Part shown: positions 27,464-36,148 of the stretch, piece after piece
How the letters are laid out: each line of letters begins with the position of its first letter
Position numbering within the stretch: position 1 is the first letter of the stretch
Assembly (NCBI RefSeq): GCF_000620465.1
Contig: NZ_JIBE01000003.1
Span: 806,001-870,000 of the forward strand
DNA: 64,000 nucleotides
Direction: 5' to 3'
DNA from: Ralstonia sp. UNC404CL21Col
GTDB taxonomy: Bacteria > Pseudomonadota > Gammaproteobacteria > Burkholderiales > Burkholderiaceae
Notes under the pieces: generated by a model
The model's input: only the letters and a program-made list of their open reading frames with translations
The model's database searches: none
Told to the model about the DNA's origin: nothing
Position numbers and translations under genes: made by a program

Positions 27464-28268
27464 GTTCGACCACGTCGATCACCTGCGTCTGGCCGTGCTG
27501 CTCAACCTCCTGGCGCATCACGACCGCCGCTTCGGGGCAATACCAGTCGGTGATGTGCGCCACGGTGGGATCGGGCTCGAGCGTTTCATTGCCCAGCCGC
27601 AGCACCCCGAGGCGGGCCGTGCGCGTGTAGCGGATCGGCCGGCACTGCAACTGTCCAACCACGGTGTTCATCGGCTGCGGGGGCCCGACCTCGCGCTCCG
27701 ACACCTCCACCTTGGCGCGCTCGGCCCGCATCCGCCCGACCGAAATCCCAAGCCGCGGCGACACCACATCGAAATCGAAACTGGATTCGTACGTATCGCC
27801 GGGCAGCATCTGCGCTTCGGGCGCCAGACCCGCGCCGTACAGGAACATGCCCGAGATGGCGGTGCTGACGGTGCCGACCAGATCGGCATGTTCGCTTTGC
27901 GCAAATACGCGGCCATTGATGCTGACAATGCGCGTGACCACGCCGGCTTCGTCCACCAGCAGTTGGTGCTCCTGGACCGTCTCGATGGGGCGGCCGCCCA
28001 GCGCCACGAGGCCCGATTTGGCGTAGATGTGCAGGCCGATTTCGCAGCCGTCCTGCATGTCGCGATTGACATCGTGCAGCGTGAACTCGACGATCATCGG
28101 CGTCTTGCCGTTGCCGTCCAGGCGCACGCGGCTGCCGTCATGCACCCACGGCGCGGAGCACAGCCCCGCCGCATGCGCGGGTAGCGCCAGCGCAAACGCC
28201 GCCACAGCCGCGGCGGCGTTCCACAAAGAAAAACGCCGATGCATCCGGCGATGCATCAGCGTCTTCAT
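27453..28268 (-). CDS. Secreted protein of unknown function (271 aa)
   Basis: 271 residues from ATG 28268. A signal peptide with basic head (MKTLMHRRMHRRFSLWNAAAAVAAFALALPAHA) is followed by a mature protein with four Cys residues (LCSAPW, DGCEIG, QCRPI, WYCPEA) that could form two disulfides in the periplasm, and beta-rich sequence. Family not recognised. The start lies 19 bases after the stop of the repeat protein gene, so the two form an operon. Its end overlaps the convergent DUF1045 gene. Confidence 0.75.
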   Translation of the reverse strand: MKTLMHRRMHRRFSLWNAAAAVAAFALALPAHAAGLCSAPWVHDGSRVRLDGNGKTPMIVEFTLHDVNRDMQDGCEIGLHIYAKSGLVALGGRPIETVQEHQLLVDEAGVVTRIVSINGRVFAQSEHADLVGTVSTAISGMFLYGAGLAPEAQMLPGDTYESSFDFDVVSPRLGISVGRMRAERAKVEVSEREVGPPQPMNTVVGQLQCRPIRYTRTARLGVLRLGNETLEPDPTVAHITDWYCPEAAVVMRQEVEQHGQTQVIDVVELKR

Positions 28269-28287
28269 GAACCCGATCGGCACGGGC

Positions 28288-28677
28288 TTACTGCTTGGGC
28301 GCGTCCTTCTTGTTGGCGCCCTCGCTGTACGGGTCGAACTTGCCGCCAGCCTTGGCACCCTGGCTATACGGATCGAACTTCTCGCCGGCCTTGGCGCCCT
28401 GGGTGTACGTGTCGTACTTGCCCTTCTCCACATTGGCCGGCTGAGCGCCGGGGTTGAGCGCGCTGGCGGTGCTGTCGTTCTTGTTGGCGCCTTGCGAATA
28501 CGGATCGAACTTGTCGCCGGCCTTCGCACCCTGTTGGTACGGATCAAACTTATCGCCGACTTTTGCGCCTTGGCTATAGGGGTCGAACTTCTTTTGGTCG
28601 GTCTGCGCGTGGGCCGCGGTGCCGACGGCGGCTACGACAGCGACCGCTGCCACGAGGGTAAGACGTTTGTACGGCAT
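28288..28677 (-). CDS. Secreted protein made of 13-residue repeats (129 aa)
   Basis: 129 residues: signal peptide cleaved after AHA (residue 24), then six copies of a 13-residue unit with consensus KFDPYSQGAKAGD, arranged in two blocks of three (residues 30-68 and 87-125) separated by an 18-residue Asn/Ala/Pro spacer. The last unit of each block reads GANK-x-D, so a block of three seems to have been duplicated. No Cys and no hydrophobic core, likely an extended periplasmic or surface protein. GGAG lies before the ATG. Function unknown. Confidence 0.78.
   Translation of the reverse strand: MPYKRLTLVAAVAVVAAVGTAAHAQTDQKKFDPYSQGAKVGDKFDPYQQGAKAGDKFDPYSQGANKNDSTASALNPGAQPANVEKGKYDTYTQGAKAGEKFDPYSQGAKAGGKFDPYSEGANKKDAPKQ
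28303..28590 (-). repeat. Two blocks of three 39-base coding repeats
   Basis: The DNA behind the KFDPYSQGAK units: block one 28474-28590, block two 28303-28419, each three consecutive 39-base units. Third codon positions differ between copies, so the array is old rather than freshly amplified. Confidence 0.75.
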
Positions 28678-28888
28678 CTGAAGCTCCTTTCCTATGGGTC
28701 GTTTGGGCTGATCAAATCAATGGTGCAGCCTCGTTTTGAACGCATCCCGATGCCGTGCGCAACTGGCACGTTGGCGCCGGCGCCGGGAAACCCCCTCTCC
28801 TCGTCGTACGCTATGGCAAGCGCACAGGAAAGTCAACGCACAGGAACTGCATATTTTTTGGGCAGATGCGTGCTGCAGCGCGGGGCAA

Positions 28889-30073
28889 TCAGCGACGTTC
28901 CGGCGGGCGGATCGCCCGGGGCCCAGCCACCGCAATCAACGCCATGGTGAGCGCCACCACCGACAGGCCCCAGCGCAGGTCTGAGCGATGCGCGATCAAG
29001 CCGATGATGACCGGACCGATCAGCAAGCCCACGTAGGCAAAGCGTGCCACGGCGGCAATGCCTTCGGCGGCCGGCACACCGGGGAGGCGCGACGCGGTAA
29101 TGAAGAAGATGGGCACCATGTTGGCGGCGCCCACGCCCATCAGCGCAAAGCCTGTCAGGACAGCCATCGGTGTGGGCCACAACAGCGCAAGCAGAATTCC
29201 GCCCGTGGCCAGCACGCCACTGGCGCCGAGCACACGCATGTTGCCCCAGCGCCCCCGTGCAAAGTCGCCGCCGAAACGCGCCAACGCCATTCCACCTGAA
29301 AACGCTGCGTATCCCGCGCTGGCAACGGCTTCGGGCGATTGTGCGATCTCGCGCATGTACACGGTCGTCCAGTCGTACATCGCGCCTTCGCCGACCAGCC
29401 CGAAGAACGCCAGCACGCCCAGCACGAACAGTGTGCGGCCCGTGGTCGGATGTGCGGATTCGCCTTCAGCATGCACGTGGTCCGGCAGCATGAACGGCCC
29501 GGCGCACAGCGCGGCCGCCATGGTGACGAGCGCCATGCCGCCGCAATGCACGGCCGGCGGCACGCCCAGTTCCAGCAGCACGCCACCCACCGCCGCACCC
29601 ACCATGCCGCCCAGGCTGAACATGCCGTGCAGCGAGGAAATGATCGGCTTGTGATGATTCGCCTCGACCGTGGCCGCTTGCGCATTCATGGCGACATCGA
29701 AGCCGGCGTTGGTGATGCCAAACAGCAGCAGCACCGCCAGCAGTGCCGGGTAGGTCGGCATCAGCATGATGAGCGCGGTCATGACACCAAATGCCACGCC
29801 GCCCTGCACGCTCGCGCGCCGCGTCCCGACGCGCGCTGCCCACTGCCCCGCAAACTTCATCGCGACGATGGCGCCGGCCGCCACCATGAACATCGCCAAC
29901 GACAGCGACGCCTCGGACAGCCCGAAGCGCGCCTTCACCGTCGGAATGTGAATGCCCCACGTCGCAAACGTTGCACCGTTGGCGAAAAAGAGAGCCATCG
30001 TCGCCGCGCGGGCCGACAGGGGAAGCCGGCGGGGCCGCAGCGCGCCGGCAGATTGAACGTATTCGGAAGACAT
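28889..30073 (-). CDS. MFS transporter (YbjJ-like)
   Basis: 394 residues, about twelve membrane segments. Opening of the type RAATMALFFANGATFATWGIHIPTVKARFGLSEASLSLAMF and NAGFDVAMNAQAATVEANHHKPIISSLHGMFSLGGMVGAA are typical of the YbjJ/FucP-related branch of the MFS, whose substrates are largely unknown. It is divergent from ku. The next gene on the same strand starts 211 bases further, so it is probably monocistronic. Confidence 0.88.
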   Translation of the reverse strand: MSSEYVQSAGALRPRRLPLSARAATMALFFANGATFATWGIHIPTVKARFGLSEASLSLAMFMVAAGAIVAMKFAGQWAARVGTRRASVQGGVAFGVMTALIMLMPTYPALLAVLLLFGITNAGFDVAMNAQAATVEANHHKPIISSLHGMFSLGGMVGAAVGGVLLELGVPPAVHCGGMALVTMAAALCAGPFMLPDHVHAEGESAHPTTGRTLFVLGVLAFFGLVGEGAMYDWTTVYMREIAQSPEAVASAGYAAFSGGMALARFGGDFARGRWGNMRVLGASGVLATGGILLALLWPTPMAVLTGFALMGVGAANMVPIFFITASRLPGVPAAEGIAAVARFAYVGLLIGPVIIGLIAHRSDLRWGLSVVALTMALIAVAGPRAIRPPERR

Positions 30074-30229
30074 GAAGGACAGCTGGGAAAAGCGCGCAGC
30101 GCGAGCGGGTCGCGCCGCAAAGGCCTCATGCTACCGCGCTCTGCTGATGAACGTATGACGCCGCCCCGCGCCATGCAGGTATGCGGCTTGCGTCACCACG
30201 CTCGAATCCACCGCATCGGGAGACCTGCC

Positions 30230-31144
30230 ATGCCCCGCGTGATCTGGAAGGGCGCCGTGAGCTTCGGCCTCGTCCATATTCCCGTTGCGCTGTATCCGGC
30301 CACCCGCAGCGACGACCTCGACTTCGACTGGCTCGACCGTCGCACCATGGACCGCGTCGGCTACAAGCGCATCAACAAGACCACTGGCAAAGAGGTGCCG
30401 CGCGAGCAGATCGTGCGCGGCTATGCCTACGAGAAAGACCGCTATGTGATCCTCACCGACGAGGACATTCGCGCCGCGAACCCGGTCTCGACGCAAACGG
30501 TCGATTTGCTGACCTTCGTAGATGCGGCGGAGATTCCGTTCCTCTATCTCGATACGCCGTACTTTCTCGCGCCCGACCGGCGCGGCGAAAAGGTCTACGC
30601 GCTGCTGCGCGAGGCGTTGACACGCTCGCAGAAGATCGGTGTCGCCAACGTCGTGCTGCACACCAAGCAGCATCTGGCTGCGCTGATCCCAATGGGGCCC
30701 GTGCTCGTGCTGCATACGCTGCGATGGTCCAACGAAGTGCGCGACTGGTCCGAACTCGACTTGCCGGAAGAAGGTGCCAAGGCGACCAAGCTCACGGCCA
30801 AGGAAATCGACATGGCCGAAAAGCTGATCGACGACATGAGCGGCAAGTGGGACCCTGCCGAGTATCACGACACCTTCCGCGACGACATTCTCACGCTGGT
30901 CGATCGCAAGGTGCGCGAAGGCCGCACGGAGTCCGTCGAGCCGATGGAAGCCGAAACCGCCGCACCGCGCTCCGGCAACGTGATCGACCTGACCGACCTG
31001 CTGCGCCAGAGCCTTGCCAAGCGCGGCAAGGGTAAAGCCGCGTCAAACGACGAAGCGGAAGACGAACCTGCCCCGCGCAAGCGTGCACCGCGCAAGGCCG
31101 CCGCCAAGACGGCGCGCAAGACCGCCACACGCAAGCGCGCATAA
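30230..31144 (+). CDS. ku: Ku, DNA-end-binding protein of bacterial NHEJ
   Basis: 304 residues from ATG 30230 (opening MPRVIWKGAVSFGLVHIPVALYPA, the Ku signature). The Ku core (to about residue 250) contains YEKDRYVILTDEDI and ALREALTRSQKIGVANVVLHTKQHLAAL. The tail (about 265-304) is Lys/Arg/Ala-rich with KAAAKTARKTATRKRA, as in extended Ku proteins that bind DNA beyond the ring. It recruits ligase D to double-strand breaks. The ligD gene starts 18 bases downstream. An open frame that runs in from 29339 is not the protein. Confidence 0.96.
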   Translation: MPRVIWKGAVSFGLVHIPVALYPATRSDDLDFDWLDRRTMDRVGYKRINKTTGKEVPREQIVRGYAYEKDRYVILTDEDIRAANPVSTQTVDLLTFVDAAEIPFLYLDTPYFLAPDRRGEKVYALLREALTRSQKIGVANVVLHTKQHLAALIPMGPVLVLHTLRWSNEVRDWSELDLPEEGAKATKLTAKEIDMAEKLIDDMSGKWDPAEYHDTFRDDILTLVDRKVREGRTESVEPMEAETAAPRSGNVIDLTDLLRQSLAKRGKGKAASNDEAEDEPAPRKRAPRKAAAKTARKTATRKRA

Positions 31145-31162
31145 CACGACGGAGCCGACGCC

Positions 31163-33766
31163 ATGCCACGCCATCTCGCCGACTACCGCCGCAAGCGCGA
31201 TTTCACGCAGACCCAGGAACCGGCCGGCGCGCGCCGCAAAGCCGATGAGCGGCGTGACAACGACGCCCTGCACTTCGTGATCCAGAAGCACGACGCCACG
31301 CGGCTGCATTACGACTTCCGGCTCGAACTCGACGGTACGCTCAAGAGCTGGGCTGTCCCCAAAGGCCCGAGCCTGGACCCCGCCGACAAGCGCCTCGCCG
31401 TGCATGTTGAAGACCACCCGCTGGACTACGCCGATTTCGAAGGCCACATCCCGGAAGGCCAATACGGCGGTGGCGATGTGATCGTGTGGGACCGCGGCAC
31501 GTGGCATCCGCATGGCGATCCGCGCAAGGCGTACCGAGACGGCAAGCTCAAATTCGACCTCGACGGCGAAAAACTGCACGGCGCGTGGGCGCTGGTGCGC
31601 ACGCACTTGCATGGCACCGGCAGACATCCGAAAGAACAGTGGCTGCTGATCAAGGAGCGCGACGATCAGGTTCGCCCATCCAGCGACTACGACGTGACGC
31701 AGGCCTTGCCCGCGAGCGTGATCACGGGAGAGAACGTCGGCGCGAAACCCAAGGCCAAAGGAAGGGCCAAAGCCGATGGAGGCAAGGCCGAGCACTCCAA
31801 ACCGGCGCAAGTCCAACCGCCCGCCGGCGCCGTGCCCGCCACGTTGCCCAGAACGCTGGAGCCCCAACTCGCCACGCTCGTCGATGGGCCGCCCACGCAG
31901 GGCGAGTGGGACTACGAAGTGAAGTTCGACGGCTACCGCATCCTCGCGCGCATCGACGGCAACACCGTGCGTCTGTTCAGCCGCAACGGCCGCGACTGGA
32001 CGGCGAAGCTGCCCCGTCAGGCGCGCACGCTGCCGGCGCTGGGCCTGCGAGAGGCGTGGCTCGACGGCGAAGTCGTAGTGATGGGCGAGCGTGGCGTGCC
32101 CGACTTCCAGGCGCTGCAGAACGCCTTCGAAACCGCACATGCCGAACACATTGCCTACTACCTGTTCGACATCCCGTTCTGCAACGGCATGGACTTGCGC
32201 GGTGTGCCGTTGCGCGAGCGGCGGGCGCTGCTGCAACGCATTTTCGAGGCCGCCCCGGGCGATCTCGACCGCGATGCGGTGCTGTTCTCAGGCACGTTCA
32301 ACGCGGCGCCCGAAGACTTGCTGTCTTCCGCGTGCAGCATGTCGCTCGAAGGCGTGATCGGCAAGCGCGCCGATGCGCCGTACCGCGCTGGCCGCAGCCC
32401 GGCGTGGATCAAGCTCAAATGCGGGCAGCGGCAGGAGTTCGTCATCGGCGGCTACAGCGCACCCAAGGGCAGCCGCAGCGGCTTCGGCGCGTTGCTGCTC
32501 GGCGTTTATGACGACGCGGGCAAGCTGCGCTATGCGGGGCGCGTCGGCACCGGCTTCAACGAGACAAGCCTGCACGCTTTGCATCATGAATTGACGGGGC
32601 TGACCATCGATACGCCGCCCTTTGCGAACCCGCCCACCGGCAGCGATGCGCGCGACGTGCAATGGGTCAAGCCCGAGCGCGTAGCCGAAATCGCCTTTGC
32701 CGAATGGACGCGCGAAGGCATCGTGCGGCAAGCCGTGTTCCAAGGTTTGCGCGACGACAAACCTGCGCGCAACATCGTGCGTGAACAAGCCAAGCCGCCC
32801 AGCGCTGCCGCTCGCAAGGAGACCCGCGCCGTGAATGCTGCCGAACGCAAGGTGCGCCCCGGTGCCGAACGCATCGCCGATGTGGACGTCACGCATCCGG
32901 ATCGCGTGATCGAGAAAGCCAGCGGCACCACCAAGGCCGACCTGGCGCGCTATTACGCCAGCGTGGCGGAGTGGATGCTGCCGCATCTGCACAACCGGCC
33001 GACGTCGCTGGTGCGCGCGCCCGATGGCATCGACGGCGAGCGCTTCTTTCAAAAACATTCCGCGGCGCTCAAGCTGCAGGGCATCACGCAGCTGGACCCG
33101 TCGCTTGATCCGGGGCATCCGTCGCTGCTGGCGATCAACTCGGCGGAGGCGCTGGTCGGCGCAGTGCAGATGGGCACGGTGGAGTTCCACACGTGGAATG
33201 CGCTGGCCGACCGCATCGAACAGCCCGACCGCATCGTCTTCGATATCGACCCGGACCCGGCGCTGCCTTTCGCACGCGTGATCGAGGCCACGCAACTCAT
33301 GCTGGCCATGCTGGATGAACTCGGCCTGAAGGCTTTCCTGAAAACCAGCGGCGGCCACGGCATGCACGTGGTGGTGCCACTCACCCGCCGCGAGGCTTCG
33401 GGCTGGGACACGCTCAAGACGTTCGCACAAGCCGTAGTGCAGCACATGGCCGCGACCTTCCCCGACCGCTTTGTCGCCAAGATGGGCCCACAAAACCGCG
33501 TGGGAAAAATCTTCATCGACTACCTGCGTAACAACCGCGGCGCGAGCACGGTGGCTGCCTATTCGGTGCGCGCGCGGACGGGGTTGCCGGTGTCGGTGCC
33601 GATCCGGCATGACGAACTCGAAGGGCTGCAGTCGTCTGCCCAGTGGACGCTGCGCACGCTGCCGGATCGGCTCGCCAAGCTCAAGGGCGACCCGTGGGCC
33701 GACTATGCCGGCACGCGCCAATCGGTGACGGCCGACATGCGCAAGCGCATCGGCGCCAATGACTGA
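31163..33766 (+). CDS. ligD: LigD, multidomain DNA ligase D
   Basis: 867 residues, order phosphoesterase-ligase-polymerase. The 3'-phosphoesterase domain (about 1-190) has LHYDFRLELDG and IPEGQYGGGDVIVWD. A Lys/Ala/Pro linker follows. The ATP-dependent ligase domain (about 225-525) has its adenylated Lys254 in YEVKFDGYRI. The polymerase domain (about 565-867) has VDVTHPDRVIEK and the metal-binding VFDIDPDPALPF. Together with Ku this is a complete two-gene NHEJ system. GGAG precedes the ATG. The order is that of Pseudomonas LigD and not of Mycobacterium. Confidence 0.96.
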   Translation: MPRHLADYRRKRDFTQTQEPAGARRKADERRDNDALHFVIQKHDATRLHYDFRLELDGTLKSWAVPKGPSLDPADKRLAVHVEDHPLDYADFEGHIPEGQYGGGDVIVWDRGTWHPHGDPRKAYRDGKLKFDLDGEKLHGAWALVRTHLHGTGRHPKEQWLLIKERDDQVRPSSDYDVTQALPASVITGENVGAKPKAKGRAKADGGKAEHSKPAQVQPPAGAVPATLPRTLEPQLATLVDGPPTQGEWDYEVKFDGYRILARIDGNTVRLFSRNGRDWTAKLPRQARTLPALGLREAWLDGEVVVMGERGVPDFQALQNAFETAHAEHIAYYLFDIPFCNGMDLRGVPLRERRALLQRIFEAAPGDLDRDAVLFSGTFNAAPEDLLSSACSMSLEGVIGKRADAPYRAGRSPAWIKLKCGQRQEFVIGGYSAPKGSRSGFGALLLGVYDDAGKLRYAGRVGTGFNETSLHALHHELTGLTIDTPPFANPPTGSDARDVQWVKPERVAEIAFAEWTREGIVRQAVFQGLRDDKPARNIVREQAKPPSAAARKETRAVNAAERKVRPGAERIADVDVTHPDRVIEKASGTTKADLARYYASVAEWMLPHLHNRPTSLVRAPDGIDGERFFQKHSAALKLQGITQLDPSLDPGHPSLLAINSAEALVGAVQMGTVEFHTWNALADRIEQPDRIVFDIDPDPALPFARVIEATQLMLAMLDELGLKAFLKTSGGHGMHVVVPLTRREASGWDTLKTFAQAVVQHMAATFPDRFVAKMGPQNRVGKIFIDYLRNNRGASTVAAYSVRARTGLPVSVPIRHDELEGLQSSAQWTLRTLPDRLAKLKGDPWADYAGTRQSVTADMRKRIGAND

Positions 33767-33905
33767 GCCGTCACACCTGCGGGATCCCCAAAGAATTGGG
33801 CGGTGAACGCCCCATTGCTTGTCGGCCGAAGTGTGGGGTCGCTGCGTTAACATGCCTGCGTCTGCACTTGGCGCACGCGTGTGCGCCCCACTCTGCCCCC
33901 CGCCG

Positions 33906-35444
33906 ATGGCCCGAATTCGTCCGACCCGTTTGTTCAACCTGTCGCGCAGCGCGCTTGCCTGCGCGGTGCTCCTCGCCATTGCGGCCTCGCCGCTGGCGCA
34001 TGCCAAGAAGGCTAAGGCCAACGCGGCCCCGCGCGCCAGCGCTGCGCAGGCACGCCAGGCGGCGCACAACCCTGCCGGGTTGCCTGCCAACGTGGCGCTG
34101 GCCTTTGCGCGCGCGCATATCCCGCTGGATGCGGTGAGCGTGTTCGTGATCCGCACCGGCACCGCCACGCCCATCCTGCAATGGAATGCCGACGCCGGAA
34201 TGAACCCGGCGTCGACCATGAAACTGCTGACCACCTTCGCGGGGCTGGACCTGCTCGGCCCGGATTTTCGCTGGAAGACCACGGCCTATGCCGACAGCGC
34301 TCCCGTCAACGGCACGCTCAACGGCAACCTGTACCTGCGTGGCCAAGGCGATCCGAAGCTGATTCCCGAAGAACTCGTCAAGCTGGTGACGGACGTGCGC
34401 CGCGCCGGCGTGGACGAACTGGCCGGCAACATCGTGCTGGATCGCACCTACTTCGAGGGCGGTCTGTCGGAAGCGCCGCCGCTGGACGGCGACAGCGCGC
34501 GTGCCTACAACGTTGCGCCCGACGCGCTGCTGTATTCCTTCAAGACACTGACGTTCACCCTGTCGCCGGATGCCGGCAATGGCGCGGTCAACATCGATGT
34601 CTCTCCGCCGCTGGCGCAATTGCAGATTGACAACCAGCTGCGCACGACGCGCGGCGGCTGCGGCGACTGGAAGACCTCCTCCGGCGCCAATATCTCCACG
34701 CAGACCGACGGCCACGTGCTCGCCAGCTTCGATGGCCGCTATGCCGCCGCGTGCGGCGAACGCGTTTTCAATATCGCCGCGCTCACGCATGCCGACTTCA
34801 TCTGGGGCGGCTTCCTCGCGCTGTGGCAGCAGGCCGGTGGCAAGACGCGTTTCACGCCGGGCCTGCGCGAAGGCAAGGTGCCGCGTCAGGCCGTTCTGCT
34901 GGCCACGCACTACGGCCCGCCGCTGTCGGAAGTCGTGCACGACATCGACAAGTATTCGAACAACGTGATGGCGCGGCAGCTCTTCCTGACCATCGGCGCG
35001 GAAATCGGCCGCAAGCCGGCATCGGTGCGGCAGTCGACCGAGGTCATCAACCGCTGGCTCGCCAAACAGAACCTGACGATGCCGGAGCTGGTGCTGGAAA
35101 ACGGCTCGGGCCTGTCGCGTGTGGAGCGCATCAGCGCACGCAACATGGGGCGCCTGCTGCAGCAGGCTGACGCCAACCCGAACGGCGGCGTGCTGCGCGA
35201 CGCGCTGCCCGTTGTCGGCGTGGACGGCACCATGCGGAACCGCCTCACGCGTGCAGGCGTTGCCGGCAATGCCGAGATCAAGACCGGCACGCTCAACGAC
35301 GTACGCGCCATCGCCGGGTACGTGGAAGGCGAAGGCGGCCAGCGCTTCGTGGTGGTCAGCATGATCAACCATCCGAACGCCAGCGGCGGCCAGGCCGCAC
35401 ACGATGCACTGCTGCAATGGATTTATCAGGGCGCACAGCGATGA
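33906..35444 (+). CDS. dacB: D-alanyl-D-alanine carboxypeptidase/endopeptidase, PBP4 type
   Basis: 512 residues from ATG 33906, chosen because it gives a clean signal peptide (MARIRPTRLFNLSRSALACAVLLAIAASPLAHA); a start at 33852 would add 18 residues, and neither has a strong ribosome site. All three penicillin-binding motifs are present: Ser103 in STMK, Ser351-Asn-Asn, and Lys459 in KTG. PBP4-type enzymes trim and cleave peptidoglycan cross-links in the periplasm. The stop overlaps the mobB start (ATGA), an unusual partner. Confidence 0.93.
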   Translation: MARIRPTRLFNLSRSALACAVLLAIAASPLAHAKKAKANAAPRASAAQARQAAHNPAGLPANVALAFARAHIPLDAVSVFVIRTGTATPILQWNADAGMNPASTMKLLTTFAGLDLLGPDFRWKTTAYADSAPVNGTLNGNLYLRGQGDPKLIPEELVKLVTDVRRAGVDELAGNIVLDRTYFEGGLSEAPPLDGDSARAYNVAPDALLYSFKTLTFTLSPDAGNGAVNIDVSPPLAQLQIDNQLRTTRGGCGDWKTSSGANISTQTDGHVLASFDGRYAAACGERVFNIAALTHADFIWGGFLALWQQAGGKTRFTPGLREGKVPRQAVLLATHYGPPLSEVVHDIDKYSNNVMARQLFLTIGAEIGRKPASVRQSTEVINRWLAKQNLTMPELVLENGSGLSRVERISARNMGRLLQQADANPNGGVLRDALPVVGVDGTMRNRLTRAGVAGNAEIKTGTLNDVRAIAGYVEGEGGQRFVVVSMINHPNASGGQAAHDALLQWIYQGAQR

Positions 35445-35968
35445 TTTCACGCAAGGCATTGCTTGGCATCACCGGCACGTCGGGCAGCGGCAAGACCACG
35501 CTCGTCGAGCAGCTCATCTCGCGCTTCGTACGCGACGGGCGCCGGGTGGCCGCCATCAAGCACACGCATCACGGCTTCGATCTCGATTCGCCCGGCAAGG
35601 ATTCGCACCGCATGCGCGAAGCCGGCAGCGCCGAAGTCGTGCTCGTGGGGGGTGAACGACTCGTGCTGATGCGCGAATACGCCAACGCGCTGGAACCTGA
35701 ACTCGACGACGTGCTGGCGCTGCTGTCACCCGCCACCGACCTCGTCATCGTTGAAGGCTACAAGCGCAGTACCTTTCCGAAAATCGAAGTCTTCCGTCCT
35801 TCGCTTGGTCGCCCGCCGCTGTGGCCGGAAATTGGCGGCGTCGTCGCTGTCGCAACCGATGGCCCCGATGCCGTACAACCCCCGGAAGGCGTGACCGTAC
35901 TGGATTTGAACGACATCGATGCGGTCTATAGATTTGCCGTACAGCAACTCGCCACCGCGGCCATATGA
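35441..35968 (+). CDS. mobB: MobB, molybdopterin-guanine dinucleotide biosynthesis adapter
   Basis: 175 residues from ATG 35441. Walker A motif GTSGSGKTTL, then VAAIKHTHHGFDLDSPGKDSHRMREAGS and LVIVEGYKRSTFPKIEVFR, all typical of MobB, a GTPase that helps MobA attach GMP to molybdopterin. Translationally coupled to dacB by a four-base overlap. The only other molybdenum cofactor gene in the window is moaC at 52.8 kb. Confidence 0.94.
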   Translation: MISRKALLGITGTSGSGKTTLVEQLISRFVRDGRRVAAIKHTHHGFDLDSPGKDSHRMREAGSAEVVLVGGERLVLMREYANALEPELDDVLALLSPATDLVIVEGYKRSTFPKIEVFRPSLGRPPLWPEIGGVVAVATDGPDAVQPPEGVTVLDLNDIDAVYRFAVQQLATAAI

Positions 35969-36001
35969 AGCGCTCTTAACCTCCGGGCGAGGCAGCTTGG
36001 C

Positions 36002-36089
36002 TATGATGGGGCGACCTAGTTTTCGCCAGCCCCCTCTCAACAAGATGTAGTCCCGTCTATCGGCCGCGCTGCTTGGCGCGGTTTTTTTT
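36002..36089 (+). ncRNA. Candidate small RNA with intrinsic terminator
   Basis: In the 180-base region between mobB and the convergent GDSL gene: a TATGAT -10-like box (36002-36007), then about 75 bases with a GGCGA/TCGCC hairpin, ending in CCGCGC/GCGCGG stem and eight Ts (36064-36089). The layout would suit a short independent RNA, but no sequence family was recognised and the -35 region is poor. It could instead be just the mobB terminator. Confidence 0.35.
36064..36089 (+). terminator. Intrinsic terminator after mobB
   Basis: Stem CCGCGC / GCGCGG, six-base loop, then T8 on the plus strand; about 95 bases past the mobB stop. Confidence 0.8.
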
Positions 36090-36105
36090 GTGCCTCGCCA
36101 TAACA

Positions 36106-36132
36106 AAAACGCCCGCTTCGCGCGGGCGTTTT
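36106..36132. terminator. Bidirectional terminator after the GDSL hydrolase gene
   Basis: Stem ACGCCCGC / GCGGGCGT flanked by A5 on the left and T4 on the right, so it can act on both strands; 20 bases past the stop of the minus-strand hydrolase gene. Confidence 0.8.
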
Positions 36133-36148
36133 GCTCGGTGGTGCTCGA

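Noticed and set aside
27453-28547. Longer version of the 271-residue secreted protein, starting at 28547
   Set aside because: Would read through the repeat protein gene in another frame and lose the N-terminal signal peptide; ATG 28268 is the sensible start.
28303-28590. Regular 39-base repeats considered as CRISPR
   Set aside because: They are codons of a 13-residue protein repeat in frame, without unique spacers.
33771-35459. Open frame of 562 codons on the minus strand
   Set aside because: Antisense to dacB, which has all three penicillin-binding motifs; the shadow has none.
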